NCBI RefSeq assembly: GCF_036324505.1
Contig: NC_086363.1
Coordinates: 8,299,155 to 8,363,154, forward strand
Reading direction: 5' to 3'
Length of the DNA: 64,000 nt
From: Eleginops maclovinus
Lineage: Eukaryota > Chordata > Actinopteri > Perciformes > Eleginopidae
The notes under the pieces were generated by a model. The model was not told where the DNA came from and did not search any database. It saw nothing but the letters and a program-made list of their open reading frames with translations. This document shows, piece after piece, positions 1-41,067 of the stretch (position 1 is its first letter; the number at the start of each line of letters is the position of its first letter). The translations under genes were made by a program, and so were the position numbers.

Positions 1-296
1 GGGTTTTTTATGTGTTCACACTGTTCTGGAGGCAGTGAGGGGTAGTGGAGCACCACGGCTAAGTTGGAGAAGATTTGTTAAAGAGCAAACTTTCCACTAA
101 ACTCAACTTATTTTATTGCCTCATCTGCAGTTCTCTGATCCGTACTGTCTGTTTTCCTATCTTTCGTCCATTGTTTTATATACAACACAGGCTATGACAC
201 TTCCAACTAAATGATGTAAAACACATTGAAGTTCTGCTTTATTTGTGTGCCATTTGAAGTGAGCGTTTATATTTTTTGCCACGTCTTTTTCTGTAG

Positions 297-27462
<27,166 letters not shown>

Positions 27463-27718
27463 GTAGGGGCTGCAGATGAAAAGAGAATTGGTGTGTGTGT
27501 GAGGAATCCATGCAAAGGCACTAGCCTATTATCTCCGTGTCATCCCTCATTAATGTATCCTTCCCCGATAGCAATGAGGTGGATGTGTGTGTGAGGGTCT
27601 ATCCATGTGTAAATGTTCGGTTTAAGGTTTGTGAATGAGAGGGCATACAGAGGGCGTGTGAGTGCTTGTATGCATTGAGTGCTGCTCATTGATCCACTTG
27701 TCCTATGCTGCTTAGGAA

Positions 27719-27847
<129 letters not shown>

Positions 27848-29701
27848 TCCTCGCCCTAGCTTGTCATTTACTCAGACCTTCCCTCAGGGATCTGTTGACA
27901 CACATCATCTTATACTTTATGTAACGTTTTAATCCCAAAAACGCTTCACCTCCACCTTTCGACGGATAAATCTGTCAGTTAAAATCCTTTTTTTTTTCAT
28001 TCTAGAGAAGTTGATCTGTCTATTTAAATGCTGACCCTGTCAGTCTTGTCTTATCTCTTCTGGATTGTACACTGAGGGGCTGTCATTTGCACAATCTTCT
28101 TTTTTTCCCACATTGTGAAAGGTTTGGTATTCCTGTGTGAGTCCAAGCTTCCTGTTGCTCTTCCGATTAATCCTTGTCCCTGAGAAACTGCTGCAATGTC
28201 GAACATCTTTTAGAAAGCTTGAACCCAGTAATAACATTTTTGGTTTTGTCATCTTGAATGCCACAGTGCTATCATTCCCATTTCCACTGTCCAATTATTT
28301 AAAAGGTTGTAGAGAAACTGTCACTCAGTGGCCAGATTTCTGAGGATTCGTTAACTTGGTGAGGACTAAGAGACTTTTGCAGCTCTACATTAGGCCAGGG
28401 CTGGATTTCTTAATATATAATTGTGATTTTGGGGAAAAATCTCAAATATTATGACATTTATCTGCCTGTTACATTTATATTTATTTCTTGTATGGAACTA
28501 ATCACATACTTTAAAGGACACAACTTACTGTTAAATTGTATTCCTAAGAAGTCCTCCAAAGTCCTCATCATGCCAGGAGTGGATACGTTGTTCATCGCCC
28601 ACTGTCTTAATTGCTATCCACTTTTTTCCCTCTCATTTCCATGTCTCTGTCTCAGTTGAAGTCGGGATTGATGGATGGCACCTCTGTGTCGAAAGTACGA
28701 TAATAAAACAACTTTTGAGCCTTTGAGGACATGTGTTGATAGAGAGCTTTCTCCCAAAGCCTTTTATTAACTCACAATGACTGCTGTGCAACTGAGTGTC
28801 GGGTCACTTTAATCACACACTTTGGCCACAGGCCATTGTCAATCTGACTGCGTTTTCCATATTAAGCGCACAGTTGTGGTTGGGAGCAGAGACAAATACA
28901 AATGTGGCAGATTAACAGAAATGTCCTGAAACCGTCTAAATGGATATTGAACAAAACTCAACTGAGGCACTTGATGCACTAACGATACACTGAAGCCAAT
29001 ACATTCCTCACTCTTTGAAAAAATGCACTCTTGTAATCTCTTATTATCACGTGTATCTCTGTAGATGAGAACAGTCAGTCTTCTTTTGTCTATCCTCTTC
29101 AAACCAAGCTAATTGAATCCCCTCCCCGCTCTTAATGTTTACCATATACACAATTACATCAAGTGCTGTGAAGTTGCTATCAACTGCAGCAGAAATATAA
29201 ATGTTTGAATAATACGCTTTTGCTTAATAACTGTGTTTATTGAACACCATTTTTAACTCTGTAATATTGTTACATGATCTTTGCATTGGTGTAACAGCTG
29301 GGCAACACGGATAAAATCCTCCTTTATGGTATATGTAGTTTTCTGCATCATCTACAGTAGACTGTGGTATGGTTTATTTCCTGGAAATAATTAAACAAAC
29401 CATCCAATCTTGTCATAAAGCAGTCGGCTCTGCTTATTAATGAGCAGCATTGTAGTTAACGGTCCAATACAGCGAGAGACATTAAAAGGATAATTACCTC
29501 TGGCTATTTTTAGTATCTCGTGTTACATAATATTGTAACGGCTTGGTCTTATGGGAGCCGGTATGGGTTGTATGGTTTTGAATTCTTCCCTCCATCACTA
29601 CACCACATGGCGGAAGGTGTATCTATAAAGGGATCAGCATAGGTGCACACAGATGTAGCTGCACATGGAGCTCTGTTTACTGGTTGGCTGTTGGAAATAC
29701 A

Positions 29702-29903
<202 letters not shown>

Positions 29904-30994
29904 GTGACCATAGCAAAGTGAGCAGCAGAGACATACAGTACATGCCTCCTACGACCTCTTGGTTAAGACCTTTAATCTGAATGCCATTAAGAGTGAGCCA
30001 AAAAAACACTCAGTGTACCTTGTAATTCCCCGTGAAGCAGGGTCGATACCGTGGAATGACTGGAATGGACGCCGTATCCAGTTAAACCTTTTCCAAAAAG
30101 ACCTCTCCAGTAAGCCCATCATGATCCCCTCTCCTAGAGACTGTGTGTTTATCTGTGTCGGTAAATGATGATTACTCTAGCCGGCTGCGTAGGTAAGCTG
30201 CATGTAGGTTTAAAGGAATGTGTTTGTGCTCCTTACTCTGTGCCTCAGAGTCTCCCTTCATCTGTGCAAAGAGACAAGGCAGGCAGGGGGCAAGTACTGT
30301 AATGCATCCTGCGGTGCTACACAAACAACACCGCTTGTGTATGTGGGTCAGTTTGTCCTCTTTTGAAATGCATGATAGTTACCAGGGAGCAGAACCGTGT
30401 TGCTGTTGGGAGTCCAGATGTTTTCAGCCTCACTCTAAATAGATGCCATTTCTCTTGTGGCTAGCACTTCAAATAAAATTCAGGCGAAAGAGTCATAGAC
30501 GGCAGTAAAATACCCAGTTTGTGTAATACTGTATGGTCAGTGGCTCTGCAGGAGCTGAGCGTCTGCCTGATGATAATCTCTGCTGATTGTGCAACTATCT
30601 CTCCGTTTCATCTCCCGCCTCCTGATGTCCTATCCTCGGTATGATGCGCTAAGAGATTTAAGATTTTTTGAAGCGATAAAAGATGCTTAAAAGCCTTTTA
30701 TCTGCTCTTGACCGTCCCTTCCTACCTTCTCTCCTCGTGTACTACTTTACTCCCACTTTTGCTGTTTGTCATCTCTCATGTGCAGGTTTCCTAGAACACA
30801 GGCTTATAATTTAGAATGTTATCAGATCTTTTCTAATAGAGTTCCTGAGCTTTTTCTTCCACCATGAGAATGTCTCCAGCTGTCACTCACTCACATTGCG
30901 AGGCTGAAAATGAATGTGCTTCCAGGAACCATGGACAGTAGAAATAACTCCTCCCTCTCGATAACTCTATTGTGAGTGTGCATCTCATTTATTC

Positions 30995-31429
30995 ACTCGC
31001 TCAGTCCTTCTCTCTCTTTTTCCCCGCTCTCTTTCTCTCTTTGTCTCCCGTTCATTGATCTGTAGGTTGGCTTGCGTAATGTCACTGTGCCTTCAGAGGC
31101 AGTGTTTGTCATCTCTTACACCGCTGCTTTTTATTTGTCCGTCTCTTTCCTTCCCTTTACGCTCTCTCTCACTCTCTCTTTCTGTGGTAACAGGAGCTGT
31201 ACCTCTCTCTCCCTCCCTGTCTCTCTCTCTGGATCAGCGGCAGTAAAAAGTGAACCGCGTACGATCAGCTTCTCCTCTCGTCCAGCGCAACTCTCCTCTA
31301 CCCCCTGCATGCCGGCACTTTCCATTCTTCCTTCCCTGTTGATTTTTCTCTTTTCTCTCCTCTTCCTCTTCCTCCTCCTTGTTCTTCCTTCATTTCCTTC
31401 CTCCTCGTCACCCTACTCTGACTCTGCAG
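30995..31429 (+). repeat. polypyrimidine-rich tract
   Basis: About 430 bp are dominated by C and T on the + strand (runs of CTCTCT, TTCCTTCC, CCTCTTCC). It is both a promoter-proximal polypurine:polypyrimidine stretch and an unusually long pyrimidine tract before the acceptor at 31429. Confidence 0.7.
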
Positions 31430-31510
31430 GGTGCCGTCACAAGTGATTTGTTTGAATTTCTTCTGGCTCTGCAATCGGGTGCGCGTGTGAATGTCCGCGT
31501 GGAGGAGAAA
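31430..31510 (+). CDS. candidate 81-bp in-frame exon upstream of the short-isoform start
   Basis: Twenty-seven open codons (GAVTSDLFEFLLALQSGARV, then NVRVEEK) lie between an excellent acceptor (long CT-rich tract ending CTCTGCAG) and a consensus donor (GTGAGT). Phase is 0 at both ends, so it could be included between exon 36 and the next exon without a frameshift. I do not recognise the peptide. It may be a cassette exon of full-length utrophin, part of a short-isoform leader, or a chance pseudo-exon. Confidence 0.35.
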
Positions 31511-31559
31511 GTGAGTGTCTCGTCCTGTCCTGCTTGCCTGCATCATCGTGTGTGTGTGA

Positions 31560-31640
31560 GAGAGTGTGTGCATGCTGAGAGTGAGTGTTTATAAAGCGAG
31601 CAAGAGGGAGAGAGATAAGTGAGGCTGCACTCTGTGTAGT
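31560..31640 (+). promoter_or_regulatory. putative internal promoter with TATA-like box
   Basis: TTATAAAG at 31589-31596 is a good TATA match about 240 bp upstream of the 49-codon ORF start, which would put transcription start near 31620. Upstream is a CT-rich block with scattered CpGs (31245-31310). The leader would carry six upstream ATGs (31647, 31659, 31667, 31681, 31728, 31812). This is inferred from motif position only. Confidence 0.4.
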
Positions 31641-31836
31641 GCGTGTATGTGACGAAACATGGGGGCATGCTGAGCGGTGTATGCTCGCGAGTGTGTGTGG
31701 GTTTTTTTTCTCTGTGTGTGCGTGTGCATGTGTGTGTGTGTGCGCATCACGTCAGCTTGGCTGGGGTCTGGTCGGCTGGCTAGGGAAAGAGAGAGGGAGA
31801 GGGAGAACAATATGAGTGGGGTAGGGCAGTGCTAGC

Positions 31837-31983
31837 ATGCGGACCAAAAGCAGGCTGCTGCAGAGTTGTAGCAGTCTTAAGATGATGGCCATGGTCCGGA
31901 CCTCCCTCCAGAAAGTGGTGGTCTTCCTACACAGGCTCCAGAGGATGGCCATCTCCTCGCCGCGCTACCAGAAACTCTGCAAG
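31837..31983 (+). CDS. utrn: candidate first exon of a short utrophin isoform (Dp116/G-utrophin type)
   Basis: This is an ATG-initiated open segment of exactly 49 codons ending on AAG before a GTACGTGG donor, in phase 0. That is the phase needed to splice to the equivalent of dystrophin exon 56. It starts MRTKSRLLQSCSSL, continues MMAMVRTSLQKVVVFLHRLQ and ends SSPRYQKLCK; it is basic and methionine-rich. The start has A at -3, and an in-frame stop lies 22 bases upstream. Known biology: dystrophin intron 55 contains the Dp116 promoter and first exon, and mammalian utrophin has the matching G-utrophin/Up113. I do not know the mammalian unique sequence, so assignment rests on position, phase and coding look. 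It could alternatively be an internal exon starting near 31861. Confidence 0.6.
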
Positions 31984-32482
31984 GTACGTGGACTCCTGGA
32001 CAGAGAGAGAGAGAGTGGGCTGGAGGACTGACTTTCTTTTCTTTTTTGTTTTTTACTAAATTGGATCGAGATAAGTTTGAAGCTTGTGCAGCTAATTATT
32101 CTTTCTTTCCCTTTGCTCTCCAAACTTGCTTGAGGCTTTCAGATTTGTTTTTGAGACATTTTTGTACTAATGCAGAGGCTGTTTGTGTTTGTGTATGCAT
32201 ATCGGAAAGGTGTCCACAAAGTTTTCCCTGGCTGTGTGTGTATATTTTTGTCAGTGTAAATGACACAAATCAGGAGTGGCAAGTTCTCTATCTTTGCATT
32301 TCAGTTGTTTTTACTTTATTTTTAGCATTTTTATTCATGAGTCATTTAGTTGTCAAGACATTCTGTTCTTGGAGATGTTTCTGGGGAGTCTGTCACCTCC
32401 ACAGAATGTCGCTTGAATAAATAAATAAATATATCGCCATGACTTTAGGACTTTTGGCACTTGCACTTGCAGAATGAGACTC

Positions 32483-32638
<156 letters not shown>

Positions 32639-35600
32639 TGTCAGCCTTGAATTGAGATTGACTCTATAGTAGTGCATGCATACACGAACCAACAATGCAG
32701 AGCATGTGTTGTGCTGTTGTTGAATACATAGTCAGTCTGTATTTTTTGCAGTTTGTCAGAGGCATCCTGACAGTATATATTGTGCGAGAGAAATTATGTT
32801 GCTCAGTACTCATAGGATTGATGAGACAGTTTACTCCACAAAGGCTGTAATGAACATTTATCTCTGTTAATTGAAGTCATTAGCTGACATTCTTATTTTG
32901 TGAACTCGTTCTAAAAGTCACATGCTGCTGAACATGTTGCTGACACACAGATCCATTTAAAAGGTGTTTGACAGACTTGTGTTCCTCATGTTAAATGAAG
33001 TCAGTTGTCTGACTCTGTAACCTGCTTCAGCTTTGTCGATTTGACCTTAGGGCAAACGATTACTGCTGTGTGGGGGACTTGTTGTCATTTTCTCTCTGTT
33101 GATCATTATTGATCTTGGATCTTCATTGCTGTCTCTCTTGCCTTGCACAACATTGACCCACTCTCAGGCAGAGGGCACCAGCTGTTGAGATTTGACAGTG
33201 TGAGAGACGAATGCATCTGACCAGTTTCTGATAACTTGCCAGCTCCAATCATGTTCCAACAGACATGTGGTGGTTCAACTTAATCCATCCCTAATCCATG
33301 GAGCCATCGCTCTTTGGTGCTTCACCCTTTTCCTGCTGCTTGTATTTGTTTGGTTGTCAGTCTATCCTCGACATTTTACCCATTGGTGATCCCGGGTACA
33401 TTTTTCACAGGATTCGCTTAAATCTCAAGTTTTGTATAAAAGAAATATAGAAATGGCACAGGTATAAGACTAGGTAAAAAATGCAGTGCGGGAGAAGGCA
33501 ATAAACAGAGCATTAGGCATCAATATTTGTCCTGCTCTTTCTCAGAAACAAGCAAAGCATCAACAAAATGAACAACTACTGCTTTAACAAATTCAAATAC
33601 AGTTTCTGCACAATCAACACTTGCATTTTCTTGAATTGTATTTATCTCTGGAGTTGGACATCTCATTTTGATCCATTCCGCATCCTTAGGGGCCTTCCTG
33701 AATCGCGTCCCTACCAGTGGGGAAGCATCAGTCATTCTCTACTCGATTACCCTCCCCTGGGTTGCATCAGTCATTCCAGCATCGTTTGGCCTTCCCTTGG
33801 GGGGGAATCAGTAATGCTGGGCTTGTCCTGCCTCCCTGGGGTGCGCTCACTGGCTGCCAGACTGGAACAGTGACTTCTGGGTGATGGATTTGCTCGGGGC
33901 TCACCCTCTGGGGTCCGACCTTTCTCTTTGCTTCAGGACAGTGCCGGTCCTAAAACAGCCCACCTGGCTGATGCGAGATAACAAAAATAAAAATAAAAAC
34001 TTGTGGCCCTTGTTGAAGCAGATTTATATTGATTAATACTAAATGTAACCACTTTAGCTACTGTAACTAACATGAGAAAAGTATGAAAAGGGTCGGATTT
34101 CATATTCTTCCTTTTCCGGGGGAATATACTTTATTCAGACCATCCTGTAGCTGAAGGAAACTCTGCGTATAAATAATATTCAGCTGGTCCGTCAGACCAA
34201 GTCAACATTCTGTGGTATGTTGTTTGTATATTACATTCGGGCTGCACTGTATTTTACTCTTGGCAGTCAAATTAAGCCGTAAAACCAAGCTTATCTTCAA
34301 AAAAACGGATTGGATTCCATCATATTGGTCCTCACTACGTCTTATCAGAGGCAGGATTGAGCAGGGTGCCAATCGTGCCAGCTCGCCAAGCTATGAATGA
34401 TGTGAACTTCAACTAGTCCCCTGAGTCATAACCATTTAGTTGTGTTTTTCTGTTAATCCCTCGCCGCTGGTGTTTGCATGCCCTTTTAACAGCACCCATT
34501 ATGTTGATGCATAGTACTGAGCGTTGCAGTCTTTGCAAGCAGAAGCCATTTAATTTCAACGGTTTTTCAAATTGCGTCTATTATTTCGTACGTAAATGGT
34601 TTTCTCGTCCCACTCTACCAATTCAAAGCAATAATGTTTAATGAGCTTGTCGGGTATTTGGGATATTTTACGTCTATACAGTGCTCTCTAGGGCTTTGTT
34701 TATGTTTACGGCTCTATAGTGTATTCATCCACACACCGAATGGCACTCACTTCCATTAAAGACGCCATTTAAGAGCCTGAAGTATAAATGTGAGTCATTG
34801 TAATACCCTGATCATTCTGTTCAGGTTGCTTTAGCTTTGAAGCGTTAAAGTGTCCTCTACTCTCTGAGTGGATGCTTGTGACATGAGCAGTTAACTGGTG
34901 TAGAGTAGCATGCCTGGTTAGCTCATACTGAGGCAGAGCGAGCCCGGCAGATCATTTCATCTCCTCACTTTTGCTCGGCTCTGTCTCTGTGTAATCACTA
35001 GCTGAGAATTGGCTGAAGGGCCCGCCTCCCTCCTGAGGAGTGTCCTCCTGCTCTCATTACTGTGGCATTGGCTACTACTGTGTGTGTGTTTGTGTGTGTG
35101 TTTCCAGGCAAAACCCACTTTAGAAACAGCCCTAAAGCATTCACGGTGTGTAGTCATGCCTTCACTTCCCATTGTTTTTCTGGCAAATGCTTTGGCCTTT
35201 GGGCTCCACACTCCATCTACCTGTGCTTATGGCTCACTGCTACCCCAGGAAAGGTGACCCAGGCACGGGCGTGGAGCCCAGCTGCCTGACCTCCCCGTCC
35301 TTGAGCTCCACCGGGGTCCTTTGGGTTATTAGCAAGTGTTAGCATTCGCATTTAGAGCCTCATGTGCCCCCCACAGTCCTCCCCATGTCACCTGGCTGGC
35401 ATATTTTTTGTTCATGCATGCTTAAACACATTAAGTTAATACACACACATGCCCACTGTGCATTCTGTGGTATTTCACTCACACACACATTTGCACATTT
35501 ATTCACTCAACCAAAAGTATACACACTCACACACACACTTAATATGCCGCTAGCCTGAGTGATGAGTCACAGACGGGGGAATTATATGGTAACAAATTCA

Positions 35601-38600
35601 TAAATGTAGATCATTGTGATTCATCAGAATGATATCGGGAGTGGGTATGGACAATAAAAGAAAATGAAGTCAGGATTCTGCTCCTAATCAACATCACATG
35701 TAAATCACCACAGATGGACGTCCTATTGACAGTAGTCGTGATTTGAAAAAGCACTTAAATCAGTGATACACCCTGGAGTTAAGCTGCTCTCGTGTTCTCA
35801 CTTGCCGCTAATGCAGCAAGTGAGAGTTCGATTAGGAGGAGATGAAGAGAAATTCACCAGCTGATTGACATTTGCCATCCTGAGATTGGATGAAAAATGT
35901 AATAAACCTCATTTTATATAATGACATGCATTTATAAATGGAAAAGAAAATCCTTCAACCTGCCTACTTCTCTCTCCTTCCTTCCCACATCCAGTAAATA
36001 CATTTATCGAGCCAGTATTTGATGTGTGTGGGGAGTTTGCTCTACAGCGATGGCTTTTGTGCACATATTTCCATTAGTGGCTTTCAGGCGGGTCCCAACA
36101 GCAGGCCCAACCTGCTAATGCATTTGCGGTTTATGGTCAGATGGACTTTATAGTGCTGGAAGAGCTTTACCTCCACCGAGCCTCTGAACGTGCGATGGTC
36201 GGAGTAAACGGCACAGAGGGGAGGAGGGAGAGACGGACCTGAAGCTACCCATGGAGCATTACATAACATGTGGTTCATGGGGGAGTTGGATGCTGTAACT
36301 CATTTTTACGTTGAAATGTAAATCACTTTGTTGCCCACAGCAAACACAAACTATAATTGAGTAAAATTATGAAAATGAGTAAGAAGAAGGAGTAAAAAGA
36401 AATGATTAATCCCTTGAGGGGAATTTTCTGTTATTATGCACATTTTACCTAAAATACACACATACAGAAACAGGTCTCAGAGCGAGGGGGCTGCCATGGT
36501 GAGGTGCCCAGAGGAGGTGGGTGTTCAGTGCCTTGCTCAAAGTGGCCAAGGAGGTAAGAGCAAGAAAAAAAGAATCAAGACAAAGCAACTAATGCTCACT
36601 TCCAGGGCAGTATTTGACTTTATACTAGATGCTTCACACTCAATTTAAGGTGTGTACTAAACGGAAATGCACTGAAGCTCCATACCCAGCTGCACTAGAA
36701 GACTTGTTTGATTTTGTCAAGCAGAGTCAGCCAGAAGCCTCCCCTGACTTCATGATTGATGGACAGCCTACCCCAGATCACACCAAGCTGAGACGGGACA
36801 GAGATTATGCTGTCTCGCAGGCTCGGCGTACTAAAGGAACACACCACTTTGCACTGCCCCCGTTTTTTTCTGTACTTCATGTCATGACCATCTATCTCTC
36901 TAGAGAGGAATTGCTGTAATAGAAATGTTAAAAGCACTGACAGATATCCATAGACTAACATGAAAAGAGAGAGAAAAGGGGACACGTTGACCTGGAGGCA
37001 GCAGGCGGTCAGTTTAAAGTCTCTGACCTGCCAGCTCCCCCTGCACCCTCCCTTTTCGTCTCCCTCACTGTTTGCCACACCGAATCAGGGGGCGACCTAA
37101 GTGGGGGAAATAAAATAAGGGGCACAATCATTTTACCTTGGCTGCTCCATCTATTCCTGGCCCGACAATCAATCTAAGGGGACATGGCCTGAGCTCTGCA
37201 CCCTGCCAGTTTCCCACCCTGCCAATATCTATGGTAAGCACACAAACACAGTGCTGACTCACCGTCCATATTGGGTTTTTCTCTGTGTGTATTCTGGACG
37301 TCTGTACCTCAGTGGTACAAATATCGCAAGTTTGAGATGTGTAATCCTGGCTCTGACACACTCACATGCACTCAATCAGCCTCACACAGAAAATCAATAA
37401 TAAAACAGGAGAGAATTGACCGTGTTGTTATTATTATGCAGATTTCTCCACTACTTCCTGTTGTTTCCTCTTTTCTCCTTAATTTGTCCTGCCCTGGACC
37501 CACCTTTACCTGCACACTCATTTGTTCTCCTTTATGTTCCTCTACCTGCTGGCCATTGTCCCTCTCCTTTCAAAGTTAATTAATTCTTTTAAAAAAGGAG
37601 CGGCACATTTGCTGGAAGATAACGTTGGTCTGCTCCTTCTACGTCTCAGTGGTTTTGGGGCCAAAGCGATTTTGGATTTCCTTCGGCTCTGTGGAAGATA
37701 CATTCTTACTGTTTAAATCTCACATGGGTTTCTGCTGTCCTCCTGTTTCTGAATTCTGCCCTTTTTGTCGAGAAAAAATGTTCTTTGATCAATCAAACAA
37801 CCTCCTGCACAATCACACTTAAGAAAAATATAGCCTACCAAATAAACTTTTTCTGTAAACCTAACAGTACGAGGATGCTGTACCTGTCTCCTTCCTCTTC
37901 TCTTATCACTCCTCTCAGTACCAATTTCCCTAATACCACCCCTCAATAAGCGAGGAAGTTAGCATATGCTTCGGCTCATATCCTCGTCTTTCCATTTATG
38001 CCGTCATCTGCTCTTCGCATGCCACTCCTAAATCATTCATGCTCTCTCTCTTTTTTTCCCACCATCCCTTCTAAAACCTTCTGCCCATTTCCTCCTCAAG
38101 GCTTACAGATGGCTTACATGCTACTTGAGCATGCCTTGATGTCACGCTTATGAAGCAGATCATTGCATGCTTCTAAAACATTGATCAAATGCTTTTTCTG
38201 AATGGCAGCATCTCACTATGCAGGGTCTGATCCTTGAGGGGCCGGTTTCCATTACAGGAACTACTACCGCTCATGCATTGTGATCCCGCCTCAGCGTTAA
38301 GTGTGTGTGGGTTTTTGTGTGTGAGTGTTTCTGCCAGCTTTCTTTGTTTGTCTGCTTTTTTTGACAGTAATTACTCTAAATGATGTCATAAAACGCCGGA
38401 TTTAATCAAACCAACTGAAAAGGATGTTGATAGAACATTGGACAGTTTACGCAGATAATCAGTTTCCATGTTTCTCTGTGATTGGCAGATCCCTGACCTA
38501 ATTGAAAAAGAGGGAGATGAAAGTAAAGCAGCACCTAAAGGTAGTACGGAGATCAAACAAGCGAAAAATAAAGTAGCAGAGTAAGTAAAGCAGAAAAACA

Positions 38601-39847
38601 TTGGTTGAAGGAGGGGGATAGTGCACCGAGTTTACCCTCGGAGGTAAATACTGCGGTGCATTAAAAACAAAGAGCAACTGAACATGGTTTCCGCTGTTAT
38701 ATCACAGGGAGATTAAAGACAAACCGTGCTATATATAGTCTAATCTGCTGAAGGGCACAGCCTGCAAGAGGAGCCAGAGTCAAATGCCACATAAGAAATA
38801 GTGTGGATAAAGAGTTTCATCGGCATGATGGGTTGTCAGAAGCCCTTGAAAGTCATACTGAAAAGAGTTTGTTTAAAAGTCTTAACTTCACCCAGAGTTC
38901 CCGCTGTTGACACGTACTGTTTGAGCTAAGAAGCTTTTGATGAAACTAAAGAGACATCAGAAATGTCCTTTTTCCCACAACGTTGTTATAAGATTAGACA
39001 CGAGACGGCTCCATCACATTTGTAAAACTCAGGAAAAGTGGAGAGGGGGGGCCTCAGAGATGACAGGAAAAGGATCAGTGTGAGCAATGAAAATGTTTGT
39101 GAAAAAACGGTCAAACATAAGCTTTAACTCCGCTCGAGTGGTACCTCCACGGATTGGACCGTAGACATCAAATTCAAATTCTGAGCTGTTAGACGTGACA
39201 AGGAATAAAAATAGATTCACTACAGTGCTGCAAGTGTGGGTGTTCATTGGTTCAGCATATTTCATAGTTATCACCCAAATGTCTGGGAAATAGTCACTCA
39301 TCACCCCGAAGGACATGAGTCTGGCTTTCAGGGGAAAAAAAGTTAGCTGAGAGAGAAAAATATCTCACGACAGAAAATAATATGTCTGCCAAGTGCTTGG
39401 TGATCTTTTTTTTTACAGGGACACACTAAGGTGAGGAAGTGAAACAGGACATTATGGAAGTAGAGAGAATGGATAAAAAGGGATATTGGGTCAAGAAGAA
39501 ACGGGTATTAGACATGGAGTCAAGGAGGGGAAAGATGAGAGGAGAAAGGATGAGAGCCTGACAGAAGAAGGAAAGAGTCAGGAGGAAATGGTCGGTAGAT
39601 GAGTGGGATTGCTTTTTCCATCTTTGAGGTTTGCAGGGCAGAATCGATCCAAGAGCTCATTTTCAGTGTGAAGGATATTCTGAGTCTGAAAATGCATTTA
39701 TTGCTTCAGTACAACGTCCTCTTCCCCGGCTGCCTTGCTTACCACTGTGGACAAAAGGGAAATACCAACAAAGCCTCTTACACGTTTCTGCAGTTTACAT
39801 ACAGTTAGGTTTTGTTGAATGTCTGCCTCTTTCAGTCTCTGTCTCCT

Positions 39848-39851
<4 letters not shown>

Positions 39852-39927
<76 letters not shown>
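39852..39927. repeat. (TG)n microsatellite
   Basis: About 38 TG units. A short (CA)n of about 14 units occurs nearby at 40056-40083, giving complementary tracts 130 bp apart. Confidence 0.95.
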
Positions 39928-39930
<3 letters not shown>

Positions 39931-40504
39931 TAAATATCATTGGGATTAGCACCGGGGGCTTAATTAAAAAGCAATTACCTTGGGTCGCTGTGGGCGACGC
40001 TTGGCGGAGAGTAGCTCCACTAATCTGGTGAATGGTGTGAGGGACCCTCAGTGTGTCACACACACACACACACACACACACAAACAAACACAAACTGTGC
40101 AATTGTCTGCAGAATTAAAGGGGGATTACAACAATTCTTAATTAGTGAAGAGGGATGGTGGATAAAAAGAAGAGCAGGGGCTGGAGGGCCAGGCTGGCCT
40201 CTCATAGCCGCTGTGTGTTTGTTTATGAGGTTAAAGGGGCAACACGTATACCCGGGAAAATAATTAATCATCTGTGATGGGATACATGCTCTCTCTCGCC
40301 GTCCCTCTCCATCTCTTTCTATTTTTCTTTCTGCTCTCTGGAAATCTTAAAATAGGTTAGCACTTTTAGCGACAGAGCTAATCTATTCATTTTAAAATCT
40401 CCAATTAGATGTTGCTAATGACAGTAATTAGATCATCTCTCTGAGACTCACTGTGAAGTGCCTTTGAAAAACCCTGTATGCTTGTGACAGAACGGGGACA
40501 TCTG

Positions 40505-40697
<193 letters not shown>

Positions 40698-41041
40698 TCA
40701 TTCCTTCACTGTGACTCCCTGACAGAACTTTCTGAGTACAAAGGCTGCTTTGTGTTCACTTGTAAAACTGAAGATTTATGTATTAGGCTTTTGAGAACCC
40801 CGGGTGAAGTTTGGGTAAAGAGTGCAGGGATTACACTGTGTTGGTTGAAGCTAAAGAAAAGGAAATGTAAGCCGTCAGAGCCAGAGTCCTGAACGCGCCT
40901 TAAACTCAGCCTGCACCTGTGCCTTAAAACTAGACCTGGTAAACCCAAATTAAATCTGACCAAAGACGGAGGCTCTAGTTTTGTTATTTCTTCCTCAAAG
41001 AAAAAGTTATATAAGTGTTTTAGAGATGTTCTCTTACAAGT

Positions 41042-41067
41042 AATATATATATATATATATATATATA
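41042..41067. repeat. (AT)n microsatellite
   Basis: About 13 AT units form a short simple repeat. Confidence 0.9.

Noticed and set aside
33660..33920. GC-rich patch with repeated CATCAGTCATTC phrases, considered as an exon or retroelement
   Set aside because: No consistent frame, no splice borders and no recognisable peptide. It may be a worn tandem or dispersed repeat, but I cannot name it.
36480..36560. Possible repeat remnant (GTGTTCAGTGCCTTGCTCAA) followed by a GTAAGA donor-like site
   Set aside because: The phrase resembles a common fish repeat, but the piece is too short for a family call and there is no open frame with an acceptor.
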